In this document: one piece after another, positions 20,985 through 32,057 of the stretch
How the letters are laid out: the number at the start of each line of letters is the position of its first letter
Numbering within the stretch: the stretch's first letter is position 1
Origin: Diaporthe sp. PMI_573
Taxonomy: Eukaryota; Ascomycota; Sordariomycetes; Diaporthales; Diaporthaceae
DNA: 64,000 bases
Direction: 5' to 3'
Assembly (NCBI GenBank): GCA_021399435.1
Contig: JAJTUP010000001.1
Location: 1,612,001 to 1,676,000 of the forward strand
Translations under genes and position numbers: made by a program
Notes under the pieces: model-generated
The model's input: the letters and a program-made list of their open reading frames with translations, nothing else
What the model was told of the DNA's origin: nothing
The model's database searches: none

Positions 20985-21867
20985 TCTTATACAATCAGTA
21001 TTGAGGCTATCTCATGCGATTAATTAAGACAATATTTCGCATTTTGATGCGATCTGGTGTTTACTCTACCTTGGGTTGAGTCCCAGTGTGTTGCGACACT
21101 GTCACTCAGCAAGCATAACACAGCGACCGGCTAAGCTACGATATTAGGTTTCGATAGCCTCTGTGGCAGATGGCATCAAATCCCGAAGTCTCTGGCTTGA
21201 GGTGCCGGGAATGACGCCGGGATTGCGGTGACCGAGTGCTCGGCACACGACTTGCATTGAGGCTGTCTGGCGTTACAGCGAAATACGCGTAATTAAGATT
21301 TGTATTTCCGATTGCCCGCCCTGCTGTGCTAGCCCGACATCAAGAGCCCTCCAAGGTTCTCGTGGACAGAGCCCAAAATCCACATATGATTCTTCTCGTC
21401 ACGGGAGAGAGGACGGGGGTTGTCAGGTATTACACAGCAACTTTTCTAAATGGGTAGATAGGTATTCATGTATCAAGACTACAACATGGGCCACAAGAGG
21501 CATCAACAGTAAGCTGGAGCATCATAGGTGGGACCAGTCACTTTTGCTACTTCCGCCGGACAGCAGCGGGGTCAGCCCAGATCCCAGAGTCTCCTCTAGG
21601 ATGAGGCGGTCACTTAAATCGTCGAACACGCGACCTTTTATGTATCGCTGAAGGCATGCTCAGGCTCACGATAGGATATAGGGCAGCATTTGATTTTGAC
21701 CAATGGGTCACGCTCGGGTTTGTATTTGATGCTATACATACAGATCGCGCTCAAGGAATTTGAAATGCAACAAGAAGCCCAACTATATACATGAAAAGTA
21801 GCCACGCTTCATCCATCCCTACCACCATGCTTCTATTCAGCAGCACTAGAACCTAAGAGCCAAGCTC
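20985..21867. other. Intergenic, no gene seen
   Basis: Promoter side of the broken methyltransferase and 3' flank of the secreted protein gene. No motif recognised. Confidence 0.4.
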
Positions 21868-23697
21868 TTAAGCCCTCCTGGCGGCCAGCAGAGCCTCGCG
21901 CCTCTTCTTGGAGCAGGGGCGCCTGGAAGGACGGGGCTTGGTGCCCTCGGTGGTGGGCAAGGGAGTCTCGAGGGCCGGGGCCGCAGCAACGGGGGCCTCA
22001 CCTGCCGAGGCGGCGGAGGACGAGGTCGGCACTGGGGAGGCGGCGGGGGTGTCGTCACCGTCCGCGGCGGCGACCACGGTGGGGACAGAGGAGGTAGCGG
22101 CGGCGGCGGAGCTAGTCACGGAGGCAGCAGAGCTGGAGGCCGGGGCAGCCGCGGCGGTCGAGGATGCAGCGGCGGAGGTTGGCGCGGCGCCAGAAGCAGA
22201 GGCAGAGCCGCCCGAGGAAGAGCCGGCGCCGTTGCTGATGCAGGCGAAGGACATCTTGGTGGTGGTGGCCTTGGAGCCGCCGTAGCCAACTGGGGAGGAC
22301 AGGTCCCAGGTCATGGCGACGTAGGGCCAGCAGATGCGGCCATCGGCCATGGTGACGAGGTCACCGGCGACGGTGACGTCCGTGCTGGTGAGGGGCTCGC
22401 CGACGGCCTTGCCGGTGCCGTCGTTGCTGACGAGCTGGAACTTGGAGCCGGTGAACTTGCCGCGGCAACCCATGGCGATGAACTCGCAGAAGGGGTCGGC
22501 GATCTCCTCCCAGGTGACGAGGGCAGTGGTGCTGTCGAAGGTGGCCACGTGGGCGTTGCTCTGGTCAGCCGTTCCCGTGGTCAGCCAGTTGACCTGGGAG
22601 TCGCCGGAAGCGTCGCCGACCTCGCTGGTGGCCTGCTGTCCGTTCATGGTGTACTTGTCGCTGAAGGTGGCGATGGCGACGTTGCGGCCGTTGGTGCGGT
22701 TGGTGACGTGGGTGTAGCCGTCTCCCATCCAGTCGTTGATGGTCACATCCTTGGCGCCGCGAGAGACCCAGGCAAAGATGTAGGCCTCGCTGTCCTGGAA
22801 ACGAGCGAGGTTGCTGTAGGAGCCGGACATACCGCCGAGGGACTCACCGCCGCCGCCGTTGGTGACGTTTTCGTTGGAGATCTTGGTTCCGACGGTGCTC
22901 ATGCCCTGGCCCTTGGAGTTGAGCCAGATGGCGCCCTGGTCCTCGGCACAGACGCTGGCATAGGGAGCCTCGTCGGCGGCCTCGAGAGCAATACCAGTGT
23001 TGTGGCTGCAGCCCCAGGCCGAGGTGGCACCCTGGATGGTCACACGCTCGCCACTGCTCTCCTCGACGTAGTTGATGGCATCACCAAAGTGGCCCTGGGC
23101 AGAGCCGCTGTAGGCAGTGACGACGGTGTAAGCGGCGTATCTGCCAGTCTTGGCAGAGTAAACAAGGTCACCGTTCATGTCCGGAGCGGCCATCATGCCC
23201 TGGTCGCTGTCAACGTCGGGGCCACCCAGCCAGGTCTTCCACTTCTGCGTGCCGGAAGCGTCGAAACGGTACAGCACGGGGACAGGGGTGTTGTCCGGAG
23301 GGGCGTTGGATGTGCCCGAGGGCATGGCCTCGTTGGTCAGCAGAGCAAAGCCGTCATCCTGGGCGACGAGACCACCAGCCTCCTTTCCGCCGTCGACCGT
23401 GACAACAGTGCCCGTGGCCTTGAAGGTGGATGGGTCGATGGGCTGGACGTGGACGCCAGTGTCGGAAGAGTCGAGGTAAGCCAGGTAGGCCGTCTTTCCG
23501 TCGGGGGAGACGGAGAAAGGCGTCCGGCGATGGTGGACGTAGCCGGTCCAGTAAGCTTCCTTGATGGGGTTGAAGCTGCTCGACAGCGTGATGGCGTCGA
23601 CGTGTGTCTCGAGGGACGACTCGGTCAGACCCTGGGCCGCTGCGGCTCCCGCCAGGGAGAGCAGGGCTGGGACAAAAGACAGCAGTGACTGCCTCAT
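21868..23697 (-). CDS. Large secreted protein of unknown function with a Ser/Ala/Pro-rich tail
   Basis: 609 aa, single exon. Residues 1-22 form a signal peptide with an AAAAQG-type cleavage site. Residues 23 to about 480 look like a beta-rich, repeat-like fold: YWTGYVHHRRTPFSVSPDGK resembles a propeller blade, and many GG, DG and WL turns recur. Cysteines at WGCSHN, SVCAED, PFCEF, MGCRGK and RICWP could form disulphides. After about residue 480 a tail of Ser, Ala, Thr and Pro follows, suited to O-glycosylation, and ends in a strongly basic KKRREALLAARRA instead of a hydrophobic GPI signal. Codon third positions are almost all C or G, more biased than its neighbours, which usually marks high expression. 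I do not recognise a named domain. The long opposite-strand frame at 22549-23688 is a by-product of this bias. Confidence 0.8.
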   Translation of the reverse strand: MRQSLLSFVPALLSLAGAAAAQGLTESSLETHVDAITLSSSFNPIKEAYWTGYVHHRRTPFSVSPDGKTAYLAYLDSSDTGVHVQPIDPSTFKATGTVVTVDGGKEAGGLVAQDDGFALLTNEAMPSGTSNAPPDNTPVPVLYRFDASGTQKWKTWLGGPDVDSDQGMMAAPDMNGDLVYSAKTGRYAAYTVVTAYSGSAQGHFGDAINYVEESSGERVTIQGATSAWGCSHNTGIALEAADEAPYASVCAEDQGAIWLNSKGQGMSTVGTKISNENVTNGGGGESLGGMSGSYSNLARFQDSEAYIFAWVSRGAKDVTINDWMGDGYTHVTNRTNGRNVAIATFSDKYTMNGQQATSEVGDASGDSQVNWLTTGTADQSNAHVATFDSTTALVTWEEIADPFCEFIAMGCRGKFTGSKFQLVSNDGTGKAVGEPLTSTDVTVAGDLVTMADGRICWPYVAMTWDLSSPVGYGGSKATTTKMSFACISNGAGSSSGGSASASGAAPTSAAASSTAAAAPASSSAASVTSSAAAATSSVPTVVAAADGDDTPAASPVPTSSSAASAGEAPVAAAPALETPLPTTEGTKPRPSRRPCSKKRREALLAARRA

Positions 23698-26649
23698 GGT
23701 TGCGAGAGAAATGAAAAGTGAGTGTGGTCAACAATATGTTGAAAGCGAATGTAAAGAGTGGATGCAGATCAACTGCCGTGAATGTGTCGTCGATTGTCAA
23801 CAAGACGCCTGGTTCATGATGGAGAGTGACGCCGCATTTCGAAGATGGGCGACATCATGTTTTGTACTCTGGGCTGGAGCGAGGCCACGCCCCCAGTTTC
23901 CCGGGGGAAAACATCACTTTGCAGTTCGATCTGGCGATTTCTTTCCCCCTCGTCTGAGATGGATTGCGGATACATGGGCCATGCCAGGGGGCCGTTCTGA
24001 CGGGGTTTATTGCGGCGGTGGTCCCAGGGGCCTGGAACCCCTGAGTCTGGCCGAAAGAGGCATCGTGACTTGTCAGGGTCCCCCGGCCCAACCTTGTTAA
24101 TCTTATTCTGCAGTGAGAAACGAACTTGGCGGGGAAACTTGTTTCCACCTCAGTGTTTCAATTAGACGCCTGCGAATTTCCACAATCCTCTCGCTCTTAC
24201 GAAATCATGCCCGCATCTCGCCTGCACGAAAACCCTCCACAGCCCTGCGGCACAGAAGGTCTATTTACGAGTCGTCTCACGACACACCCCGAGGCCCAGA
24301 CCGACTCCCGCGTGCTTGTTTGCCTCCGCCCCGCCTCGAGTCCACCAGCTGGCGGCTCACGGCACATCCCCCAGTGTAGTCAAATCAGCACTGTACAATT
24401 TCCAAGCGAGGTTGCTTCGCGAGTCGTTAAACATCTGATGCTCCAGCCAATACCAGCGTCTCTTGTCGGATGTTCCTGGCCGTTGCTGGATTTAAACGTG
24501 CGGGAAACCCTGCACACGCCAACGGGTATCTGCAAGCTTCCGAGCAACTGGGTTTCGGTTTAAGTCTGGAAGTCTGGCCAGTGGAGTCATCATTTTAAAT
24601 AGGTAATGCCGTTGTCAGCCTGCCAGGATTCTCAAGGGATCGCCGACTTTTGTTTTTGCAAGGGGGACTATCAACTTTGTTTCAACGACATGAGCCGATC
24701 ACTTGGCCCCCTCGTCTCAACACCACGCAGCCGCCCCAACACTGCCCCCAGCGAGGGCCACATATTTAGGTACACTTCTACATCAGGGGAGAGGGTCAGT
24801 CATTGGGCGGAATTTTCCCGGCCGGGAATAATTATGAGTCTATTGAGTACGGAGATACAGAGTATACTGCCACGTTTACGCACAGGTGCCAGTGGAGCAA
24901 AGCCAACCTATGTCCCTCCCCCTTTTTGAAAAAGGATTTGGCGCCCACCCCTGGACTGACCCGTCCCATAATGATATACCTGAGCTCCGGGGACGTCATT
25001 ATGGGACGCTGTGAGCTTGGCATCGATGCCTATGAGCAAGGCTTACCTCCATGTGCCCTATAGACTCACTGGTAAGTGGAGGACATTCTAGAACATCGGG
25101 GAGACCTCAAGTGCTTGGAGAATGAAACAATCAGATCGGCTGCCAAATTGACTAGTTACCCATCGAGAGCAGAGACGGGATAATTCACTACAATGGCTAT
25201 CGTCTGACCCAGTGAGTGTGACATCCCTGAGCAGTGTCTTGTTTACAAACAAGAGGAGCCAAATGTGTAGCAGATGATGTATCTCATTTAAGCTTAGCTC
25301 TGTCTGCACAATTACTGCCATCCAAGGCCATGAGTCGGGTGGAATATACACAGTATGCAAATACGATGGGTGATTGTCAATCTCCTCGAGGTTTAGGCCG
25401 GTAAAGGTTAGAAGCATCCATCACACCTGGATGTCCCACACACTCCATCACGCGTTTGCTGCCCAGATTATAATGAGGGACTTTGCACGTAATCTGAAGT
25501 TTTGACGCTTAATTGCTAGCGCTCTTCCACTCGAAATTCAGCTGCCCGGAAGAGTACGGGAACCGATAAGTTCTGGCTTTGCTTCCTGATCACGTGGCCA
25601 TGAACGCAGTTCATACAAGAGCTGCCTCTCTTTACCAGAAACACACTCAGATGGTATGACAACCTGTGTGGGAAAATTTCTCATAAACAGAGCTTCCACA
25701 TCGGTGGGCCCTGTAGATGCGAAGGCGCGATCCGCGTAATCTTCTATGGCATTGTGGGATCCATCAACTGTTGTCGCAAAGGTTCTGGGCCATTGAATGA
25801 ATAGTGGGATGGCTCCTGGCATTCCAAATGCAATGCCCCATATCTTGTACGGTTCTTGTTGTGTGATCCTCAAACATCGTAGCAGGCCTAGTAGCCTCGG
25901 TCAGGTAATTCATAGCTTGAACCAAACACCACGAGCGCTTCCACCCAGGCGACTTTCGTCAGTAGTATTATGCCTGATAGTGCCTGCAGATTCTATCGGT
26001 TAGATAAAAGGGCTACTGCCAGGACAGGACGTCGGGGTGGAACAAGTAGCATTGAAGTTGTAGACCTGGACCAGCGTTGGCAATTCAGCATGAGTAATTC
26101 ACATGATAGTCAGACCTTCTCCCCAGGACCATCACTTGTGAATTGATGTAAATCCAACCAGCTCTCTGAATGTCTCTTTGTCAGCACACTCAGCTTGAAT
26201 TTCACTACTCACCCCGGCAATGATTTAGAACTGACGCCAATTGGACTACAAGCTCTCAAGAAATACCTCGAAGTGGGGCCTCTTGATAAATACCGACCCT
26301 GAGCACCACCAGTGAAGAGCCTCAGCTACCTGGCTAGACACATCTCCCACCAACCATCATGCCTGCCGCTTTGAGAAGCTTGTTCAGCATTATTTTCGTT
26401 ACCTTGATATGAAGTAACACTTCACAAGCAAAATAGGATCCCGCCTCTGCATGCATTGTGCGAGTCGATACTTGAATCGAGCCAACGCGCGCCTCTTTCA
26501 GAAGCAACACAACTCAGCAAGGCGACTTGTCAGCGCGTTTGGTCAACGCGTCTTGTCACAGCACCATCGTCGAAAAGCAGACAGTCTTTCTCGAAGAGAT
26601 ACGCAACTGCCCTGGAGTCGCCTGATTTCCTCCCAGAGACAATCATCTT
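23698..26649. other. Gene-poor 2.9-kb stretch
   Basis: No supported gene. A 111-codon minus frame at 25538-25873 has a protein-like composition but lacks an ATG and a partner exon. The right end (about 26340-26649) is the probable leader of the GT2 gene. Confidence 0.4.
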
Positions 26650-26707
26650 GTGAGTCGTCTTTCCTGTAGCTGTCTTTTATCTGGACTAATGCCTGTTGTG
26701 TTGGTAG
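26650..26707 (+). other. Probable intron in the 5' leader of the GT2 gene
   Basis: Starts GTGAGT, has an ACTAAT branch-like site about 25 bases before the end, and closes GGTAG; 58 bp. None of the three upstream frames joins usefully to the ATG at 26720, so it is read as lying in the untranslated leader. Confidence 0.6.
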
Positions 26708-26719
26708 GACGTCAACAAC

Positions 26720-28078
26720 ATGCCTTATGCGTCACTCAACCCTGCCTATGGCTTTGTCGGCCTTCTGACGGCCAATCTCTCGTCTGCCGACATTCTCTTC
26801 ATTTTCCTCTTCATCTTCCGGTACCTCCGATTCGTCGTCCACTTTGTCACCGGATGCTTCCTCTACAAGCCCGCCCCGCAGAAGGAGAAGCCGCGATACA
26901 CCAGTCGCGACACGGCTGTCATCATCCCGACCGTTGCTCCTTACACCAAGGAGTTCCTCAGGTGCTGCGAGACTATCCTTGCCAATCGCCCCCTCCAAAT
27001 TGTCATCTGCGGAGTGGGCGACAAGATGAAGAGTTACGTGTGCGATGTCATTGATGCACACAAGTTCCACGAGCGGTTTCCTGAGACAGAGATCATCGTT
27101 GTCTATACCAAGAAGGCCAACAAGCGCAGGCAGGTTACTCGAGCCAGTCTGGAGATTGACCCGGCCAAGACCCCGATCTCATTCAACGTCGATGACCACG
27201 TCTACTGGAAGCCCAACTTCATCAACCACTTCATCTCAGCCTTTGAGGATCCCGCTGTCGGCTTTGTCGGCACCAACAAGCGAGTGATCCGGACAGAGGG
27301 CGGCGGCTTTTGGCAGTCATACACCAATTTCCTGGCCTGCATCTACCTGGTCCGACACAACTTCCAGATCCGCTCAGAGCCCTACATCGACGGCGGCATC
27401 TTCGTCGTGTCCGGGCGCACCTATGCCATCCGAACCTCGATCCTCCGTAACGATGACTTCCGCCACCATTTCCTCAACGAGCACTACCTCTTTGGCCTCC
27501 GGGGCCCTCTAAACACGGACGATGACAACTGCATGACCCGCTGGATAATGCGCAACGAGTGGAAGATCCAGATCCAGCACACCCCTGAGACCGAGATCCT
27601 CACCCCGCTTGGGAACCCCGCCACCTTCTACGGACAGGTCTGCCGCTAGACCCGGACGACCTGGCGCAGCAGCCCGGCGAGCCTCCGCATGTTGCACACC
27701 TGGCGCCGCTACCCCTGGAGCGTGTATGCCATCTACATCTCCCAGCTGGTCAGCTTCGCCGCCATCTGGGACCCCCTCCTTGTCTACACCCTCCGGCGCA
27801 CCAGCTTCTACCTCAGCTCCGACCACCAGTCCCTCCTGCTGGCACTCATGGTGGGCTGGATCTTGGCCTCAAAGATGGTCAAGATTGCGCCGCACTTTGT
27901 GAACCACCCGTCCGACATTGTCTGGCTGCCTGGTTACATTGCCTTTGCGTACTTCCACTCCTTCATCAAGCTGTACTGTCTTTTCACCTTCTTTGACCAC
28001 AGCTGGAGTGGCCGCAACCTGGCCGATCTGGACTCGGTCATGGACAGAGAGAAGGCCAAGCTCAAGCTTGTGGCTTAA
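26720..28078 (+). CDS. Cps1-like family 2 glycosyltransferase (polysaccharide synthase), interrupted by one in-frame TAG
   Basis: The frame 26720-28078 spans 453 codons and is open except for TAG at 27647-27649 (codon 310). It encodes a membrane-bound processive GT2 that polymerises a nucleotide sugar. Visible are an N-terminal membrane span (ADILFIFLFIFRYL), the A-domain start TAVIIPTVAP, the VDDH acidic motif (157-160), DDD at 267-269 and the QxxRW motif, which reads Q306-V-C-R309-stop. After the stop the family sequence goes on without a gap (RTTWRS, then three or four C-terminal spans) to 28078. The stop stands exactly where the invariant Trp belongs, one base (TGG to TAG) away. Homologous GT2 proteins are needed for hyphal growth on solid surfaces in plant-infecting fungi. 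No intron can skip the codon. It could be a fresh null allele, an assembly error, or a site of A-to-I RNA editing. Confidence 0.85.
27647..27649 (+). other. In-frame TAG in the QxxRW motif of the GT2 gene
   Basis: Codon 310 of the GT2 frame. The A follows a T, the context preferred by sexual-stage A-to-I mRNA editing known in Sordariomycetes, where UAG is read as UGG (Trp) after editing. Confidence 0.9.
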
Positions 28079-28440
28079 AGGACCTGTACAGATTGTGAGG
28101 TTTCCCTGGTATTTACTGTCAGAGGAGCATCATGGCCTCCCCTACGCACTCTGTTTGGTTTGGTTGACACCATGCAGCCACATTTGTCCGTTGGTGGCTT
28201 GTTTTGACGTCCCCAAGTGTTGGTTGGGGACAATTTGCGTTTGTACTTGCCGCCAGTCTTGAAGAGAAAAGTTGGGGGGCCTCACCAGGGGATGGTGTTT
28301 TGCAAAAGTCTGTTTGACATTGGTCACATTTTGGTAGTGGCTTTGCTTTGGACTTGGAATTATGGTTACTCCACAAATGCAATTCACGTTGATTATTTTA
28401 CTTGGTGCTCACTCAATCTCATGTAAATGCATGACTTGTG

Positions 28441-29535
28441 TCATTCCAGGAATCTTCTCATCAGGAGGTTGAATCGAGTGGCCTCTTCCCGAATTTTATC
28501 CGGTGTCAGGCTTTTCAAGTGCTTGTCTGCGGGATGGCCCCATGCATGATAGATAAGCTGATCTGGAAACAATGCCCCTCCGTTCTTTTGAATCTCCGCT
28601 TCAACTGTTGCTGCTTCCTCGCTGTCCAAGGGCTCGTGCATCCAATCCACCCCAGTCTTGGTCCACAGCGGCCAGAAGAAAGCACTAGGGCTCAGGGTGC
28701 AGATGTCGTCTGGGTGTTGTGAGGCAAGTATTTTTGGAAGCCGTACAGAGTGATAGTTCCAACGGCTGTCGTCGAGGGTGGCATACTCGTCGAGCCAACG
28801 TGAGATGAAGGGTGCACCGGACTTGGCCATGATCACCCCGTCGCAAAGCCCCCACCTATTTCCACCCTCGTGGCCCATGTACACGTCGCGAGCTCCCTGA
28901 AAGAGTTTTGTGAGTGGTTGGAGGATGTATGCGTCGGAGTCAAGATAAATGCCGCCCTGGTTGTGCAGGACGTGTAGCCGGATGGCATCTGTCTGGTGCG
29001 ACCCAGACCATGTTTCGGGATGGTAGGCTGCTACCTCTGTGAGGTAATCAGGTCGGTCGAAATGGACCAGCGTCAGGTTTTGTTGTAGTAGGCGAAGCCA
29101 GGTGTTGTCGCCGTTGAGAGGTGTGTCATGGTGTAGATGTATAGAGATGATCCCAGTCGAGACCAGGGCAGCCCGGATCGCAAGGTACAGCTTGAACGAT
29201 ATCTCACTGTTCCCAATCCAAATGAAGTGGACCGTCTCTGGAATTGAATCAGTCAGGTTGTTTGCATTGATGTGGTCTGCTGTGCCATCAAAGCATTGCT
29301 GCTCGAAAAGAGTTGGCTTGAAGTTGTACCGTGTGACATGCAGGGCGTACAGCGCCCCTTCTCTGACTCTCCACCAGACATGATCCTTAAATGTCTGTGG
29401 TTGGGCGTAGCAAAGGTAACCAAAGACAAACAGAACAAACAGAAGTCCGTATACCACAAGACGGCGTGCCGGTCTTCCGATGAGTTTGAGGCCGATGGGT
29501 CTGGGCTGGAACCCAAGGATGGCTGGTGAACCCAT
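28441..29535 (-). CDS. Type II membrane glycosyltransferase with DXD motif (GT32-like)
   Basis: 364 aa, single exon. It should transfer a sugar onto glycans in the Golgi lumen. The N-terminal signal anchor lies at about residues 26-42 (LVVYGLLFVLFVFGYLCYA). The DXD region reads GGIYLDSDAYILQPL, the hallmark of the capsular/alpha-1,6-mannosyltransferase-like (Gly_transf_sug) fold, preceded by PETVHFIWIGN at the start of the catalytic domain and followed by the SDAIRLHVLHNQ-type helix (here TDAIRLHVLHNQ). The frame extends to 29592 only from a GTG, so ATG 29535 is used. The gene is convergent with the GT2 gene, with 362 bp between the stops. This pairing suggests a joint role in making a surface polysaccharide, which is inference. 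Confidence 0.85.
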   Translation of the reverse strand: MGSPAILGFQPRPIGLKLIGRPARRLVVYGLLFVLFVFGYLCYAQPQTFKDHVWWRVREGALYALHVTRYNFKPTLFEQQCFDGTADHINANNLTDSIPETVHFIWIGNSEISFKLYLAIRAALVSTGIISIHLHHDTPLNGDNTWLRLLQQNLTLVHFDRPDYLTEVAAYHPETWSGSHQTDAIRLHVLHNQGGIYLDSDAYILQPLTKLFQGARDVYMGHEGGNRWGLCDGVIMAKSGAPFISRWLDEYATLDDSRWNYHSVRLPKILASQHPDDICTLSPSAFFWPLWTKTGVDWMHEPLDSEEAATVEAEIQKNGGALFPDQLIYHAWGHPADKHLKSLTPDKIREEATRFNLLMRRFLE

Positions 29536-32057
29536 TGTATAGTGATAGGTGAGATTAAGGTCAGATGGCGCTTTGCATGTGTGGAACACCACGAGAGATG
29601 CTAATCTTGGGGAAGCAATAGGTTCCTTTATGTTGCATTTCAGGTGTTGGTGCAGTCGATCAAGCGACGATCAGCCGATCACAAGAAAAGGATGAGCCAG
29701 CAGAGGGACATGTGGCAAATATGTGATTTAATATATAAGTGACTGGATGGTGCTGCCTATTCACCTCTGAGGCGCAGGGCCCTTGAGACCACTGTGAACT
29801 GCTGAGATAAACCGACAGATTTAGAATGGTTGCAAGTGATAAGGCAAAATGCATGTCTGGGCAGGCATGCGCCGCTGCTGCTCACGCCAGTTCGGCCCAA
29901 CGTGTCAGACATGGGCAAAAGTGCACAAGGGGGTGACGTGCAGGTGAGCAGGTCCCGAGGACTTCCTCAGGCAGTCCTGAAAATATCGCTGACACCAACC
30001 GTAACCCTCTCGTCAAGCCACTGTAGGGGAGCTAAAGGATTCAGGATTAGGCTGACGGTGGGAAACAGCCCCCACCAACAGTAAGAGCGACTGTGTGACT
30101 ATACTGCTTTTAGACAGATGACACGTTGTTTTCTAAAAAGGGTGTTGGTTATAAAGCCATGAGAAGGGTTACAACGGAGTTGGCAAAGAGCCACTGCATC
30201 ACCACAGCACCACCATAATGCACTGATGACCACAGGAAGTTAGGATGCTATCATTGGGCAGGCAAAGGGCCAACAGTACCAACAGTAGTCAGAAGCTTGG
30301 CAAAAGCAGCTACCTGATGAGAAGGACTGGTCGAGTATCAAGCGACGTCTTTGTTTGCCATGGCAAAACATTGCGTGTTGAGTTGCGTATATCAGCCTGA
30401 GGTTTGCAGAGCTCGGTAGAACATCAGCATACATGCAATGACCATTTACTAGCCCAACTTGACCGGAAGATTTTAAAGTGCGTTTGCCCTTGCCAACAAA
30501 ATCATGTGTAACTTGGTCTCAGTTCTCCCCCCTCCCCCTTGGGGTGTTAGAGGTATCATCATAGACCAAATACTAAAAAGAACAGATAATTACACGCTGG
30601 AAGCAAATTTTTTATGCTCCTCTAGACCGCCTGTACCCTCAATGAGAGCAGTGGTTCAGAAGGAGCGCGACTACTGGCTGCTTCGTGCTTGGTGAATGAC
30701 AAGAAATTCATCCACAAGCTCGAAAAGGAATGTGGGAAGAAAGTGCTCCTTTTTATAAGCGAAATGTCTAACTTAGTGTATCATGAGTCACTTTAGCAAG
30801 AGCCCTAGAGTATTGTTGGGCTGCTTGAGACACTGCTTTTTTGGATTCAAAACCCTTGGAGCTTCGCAAGCCCGTTTCTGGGCTGCCACTAATGGCTGAC
30901 GGCGGAGGTAGTGGGTAGGCGAGTGACAAAGTGGAGTGACCTCGCCTGGTCGGGCTAGGGCACAAGCGTAAATAACAGGGCAAGGGATCTATCTTGCATT
31001 TGTACCCGACTGCATGATATGCGAGCATCCTAGGCCTCTGAAATTGGAATCCCGCCGACCATGAATGCGAGATCATCTTCATTCGCAAGGACCTGTTCGA
31101 AGCCCCATGTATTTCTGGTTCCCTGTCTTGCAATATCCAGATGTCCCTTCGCATTTTGAAGACGACACTTGCCTGCCCCGGATCCATCTACTAGAGGTGT
31201 TTCATGCAGGACCGGCCCGTCTTCTATCTTGACCAATATGGTGTGGTGAAAATGAGAGCCACCCACAGACTGGTGTGCAGTGGCGTTGGTGCTATCCCCT
31301 TCTTGGATAACCAGATTCGATATCCCACATGGAAGCGATGCGTCTTGGTGAAGAGGCGTTCTCGGTGAGCGGCAATGCACCCGGATATTCTCAATTCTCA
31401 AGACATGTCGGCGCGTGTGGTCCGCATCCTCAAATCACGGGGTCACCAGTTCACCTAGTGGCTTGGGCACCAACATCGCCTGCCGTGTCGTCATTTCTCT
31501 TTCCGTATGAACAAGTGAGCGTTCGGACGAGGTACGCAAAGCATGACCATCATGGCATGCCGTGGAGCTTGAAAGGAAGCTTGGCACTGAAATCAGGGTC
31601 CAATGGCATAACATACATACAATGTTGTACTGAGCCTTTGCTGTTGCATCCTGGTTTCGGTGCTGCACTGTACCAATAGATTTCAGAGACAATGACGTTT
31701 GTGTCGCGAATCGACTGCAGCTGCTTTTTGCCCAATCCGCATTCTGGCAAATGCATCCAGGTCCCCTGGAGCTGCCCCGGAATTGGAGGCAAAACTCAGC
31801 GGTGCAGTGCTCGGCTTCGGGTCATCTCACCGCGTTTGCGCCGTCACGGACGAACCTCGTTCGGAATACAACCGGCTTGGCATCCGGGGTGCATGCAGCT
31901 GGGCAGGATCAACATGCACGGTTATTATCACGACGACATGGAATGCGGAGATGGATGAAATAGTCCAATACAGTTGACCCTCAGCTCAAGCGAGGTGTCT
32001 TTTGACCAGAGGATTACCAGCCAGTCTTTACCTTGTGTTCAAACCACCAAATTTGGA
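29536..32057. other. Gene-poor 2.5-kb stretch
   Basis: No fully supported gene apart from the tentative minus-strand frames at 31030-31792 listed separately. A CCCCTCCCCC-like tract lies near 30527-30540. Confidence 0.4.
31030..31792 (-). other. Unresolved minus-strand coding segments, possible multi-exon or decayed gene
   Basis: Two adjacent frames look protein-like: 31792-31550 (TWMHLPECGLGKKQLQSI, then SEIYWYSAAPKPGC) and 31401-31030 (ASLPCGISNLVIQEG, then NTWGFEQVLANEDDLAF). Both contain paired cysteines and balanced composition. I could not find splice sites that join them in frame: the first ends in TGA before any good donor, and the second starts after a stop. No family is recognised. 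A diverged secreted-protein gene or a decaying copy are both possible. Confidence 0.3.

Noticed and set aside
22549..23688. 379-codon plus-strand frame
   Set aside because: Exactly opposite the secreted-protein gene. Its Val/Gly/Asp-rich composition follows from the G/C third-position bias of the real gene.
25538..25873. 111-codon minus-strand frame with balanced composition
   Set aside because: No ATG, no acceptor-donor partner found and no recognised family. It may be an exon of an unfound gene, but this cannot be supported.
27635..27650. A mini-intron (GTCTGCCGCTAG) that would remove the GT2 stop
   Set aside because: Only 12 bases long; it would also delete part of QxxRW. Not a possible spliceosomal intron.
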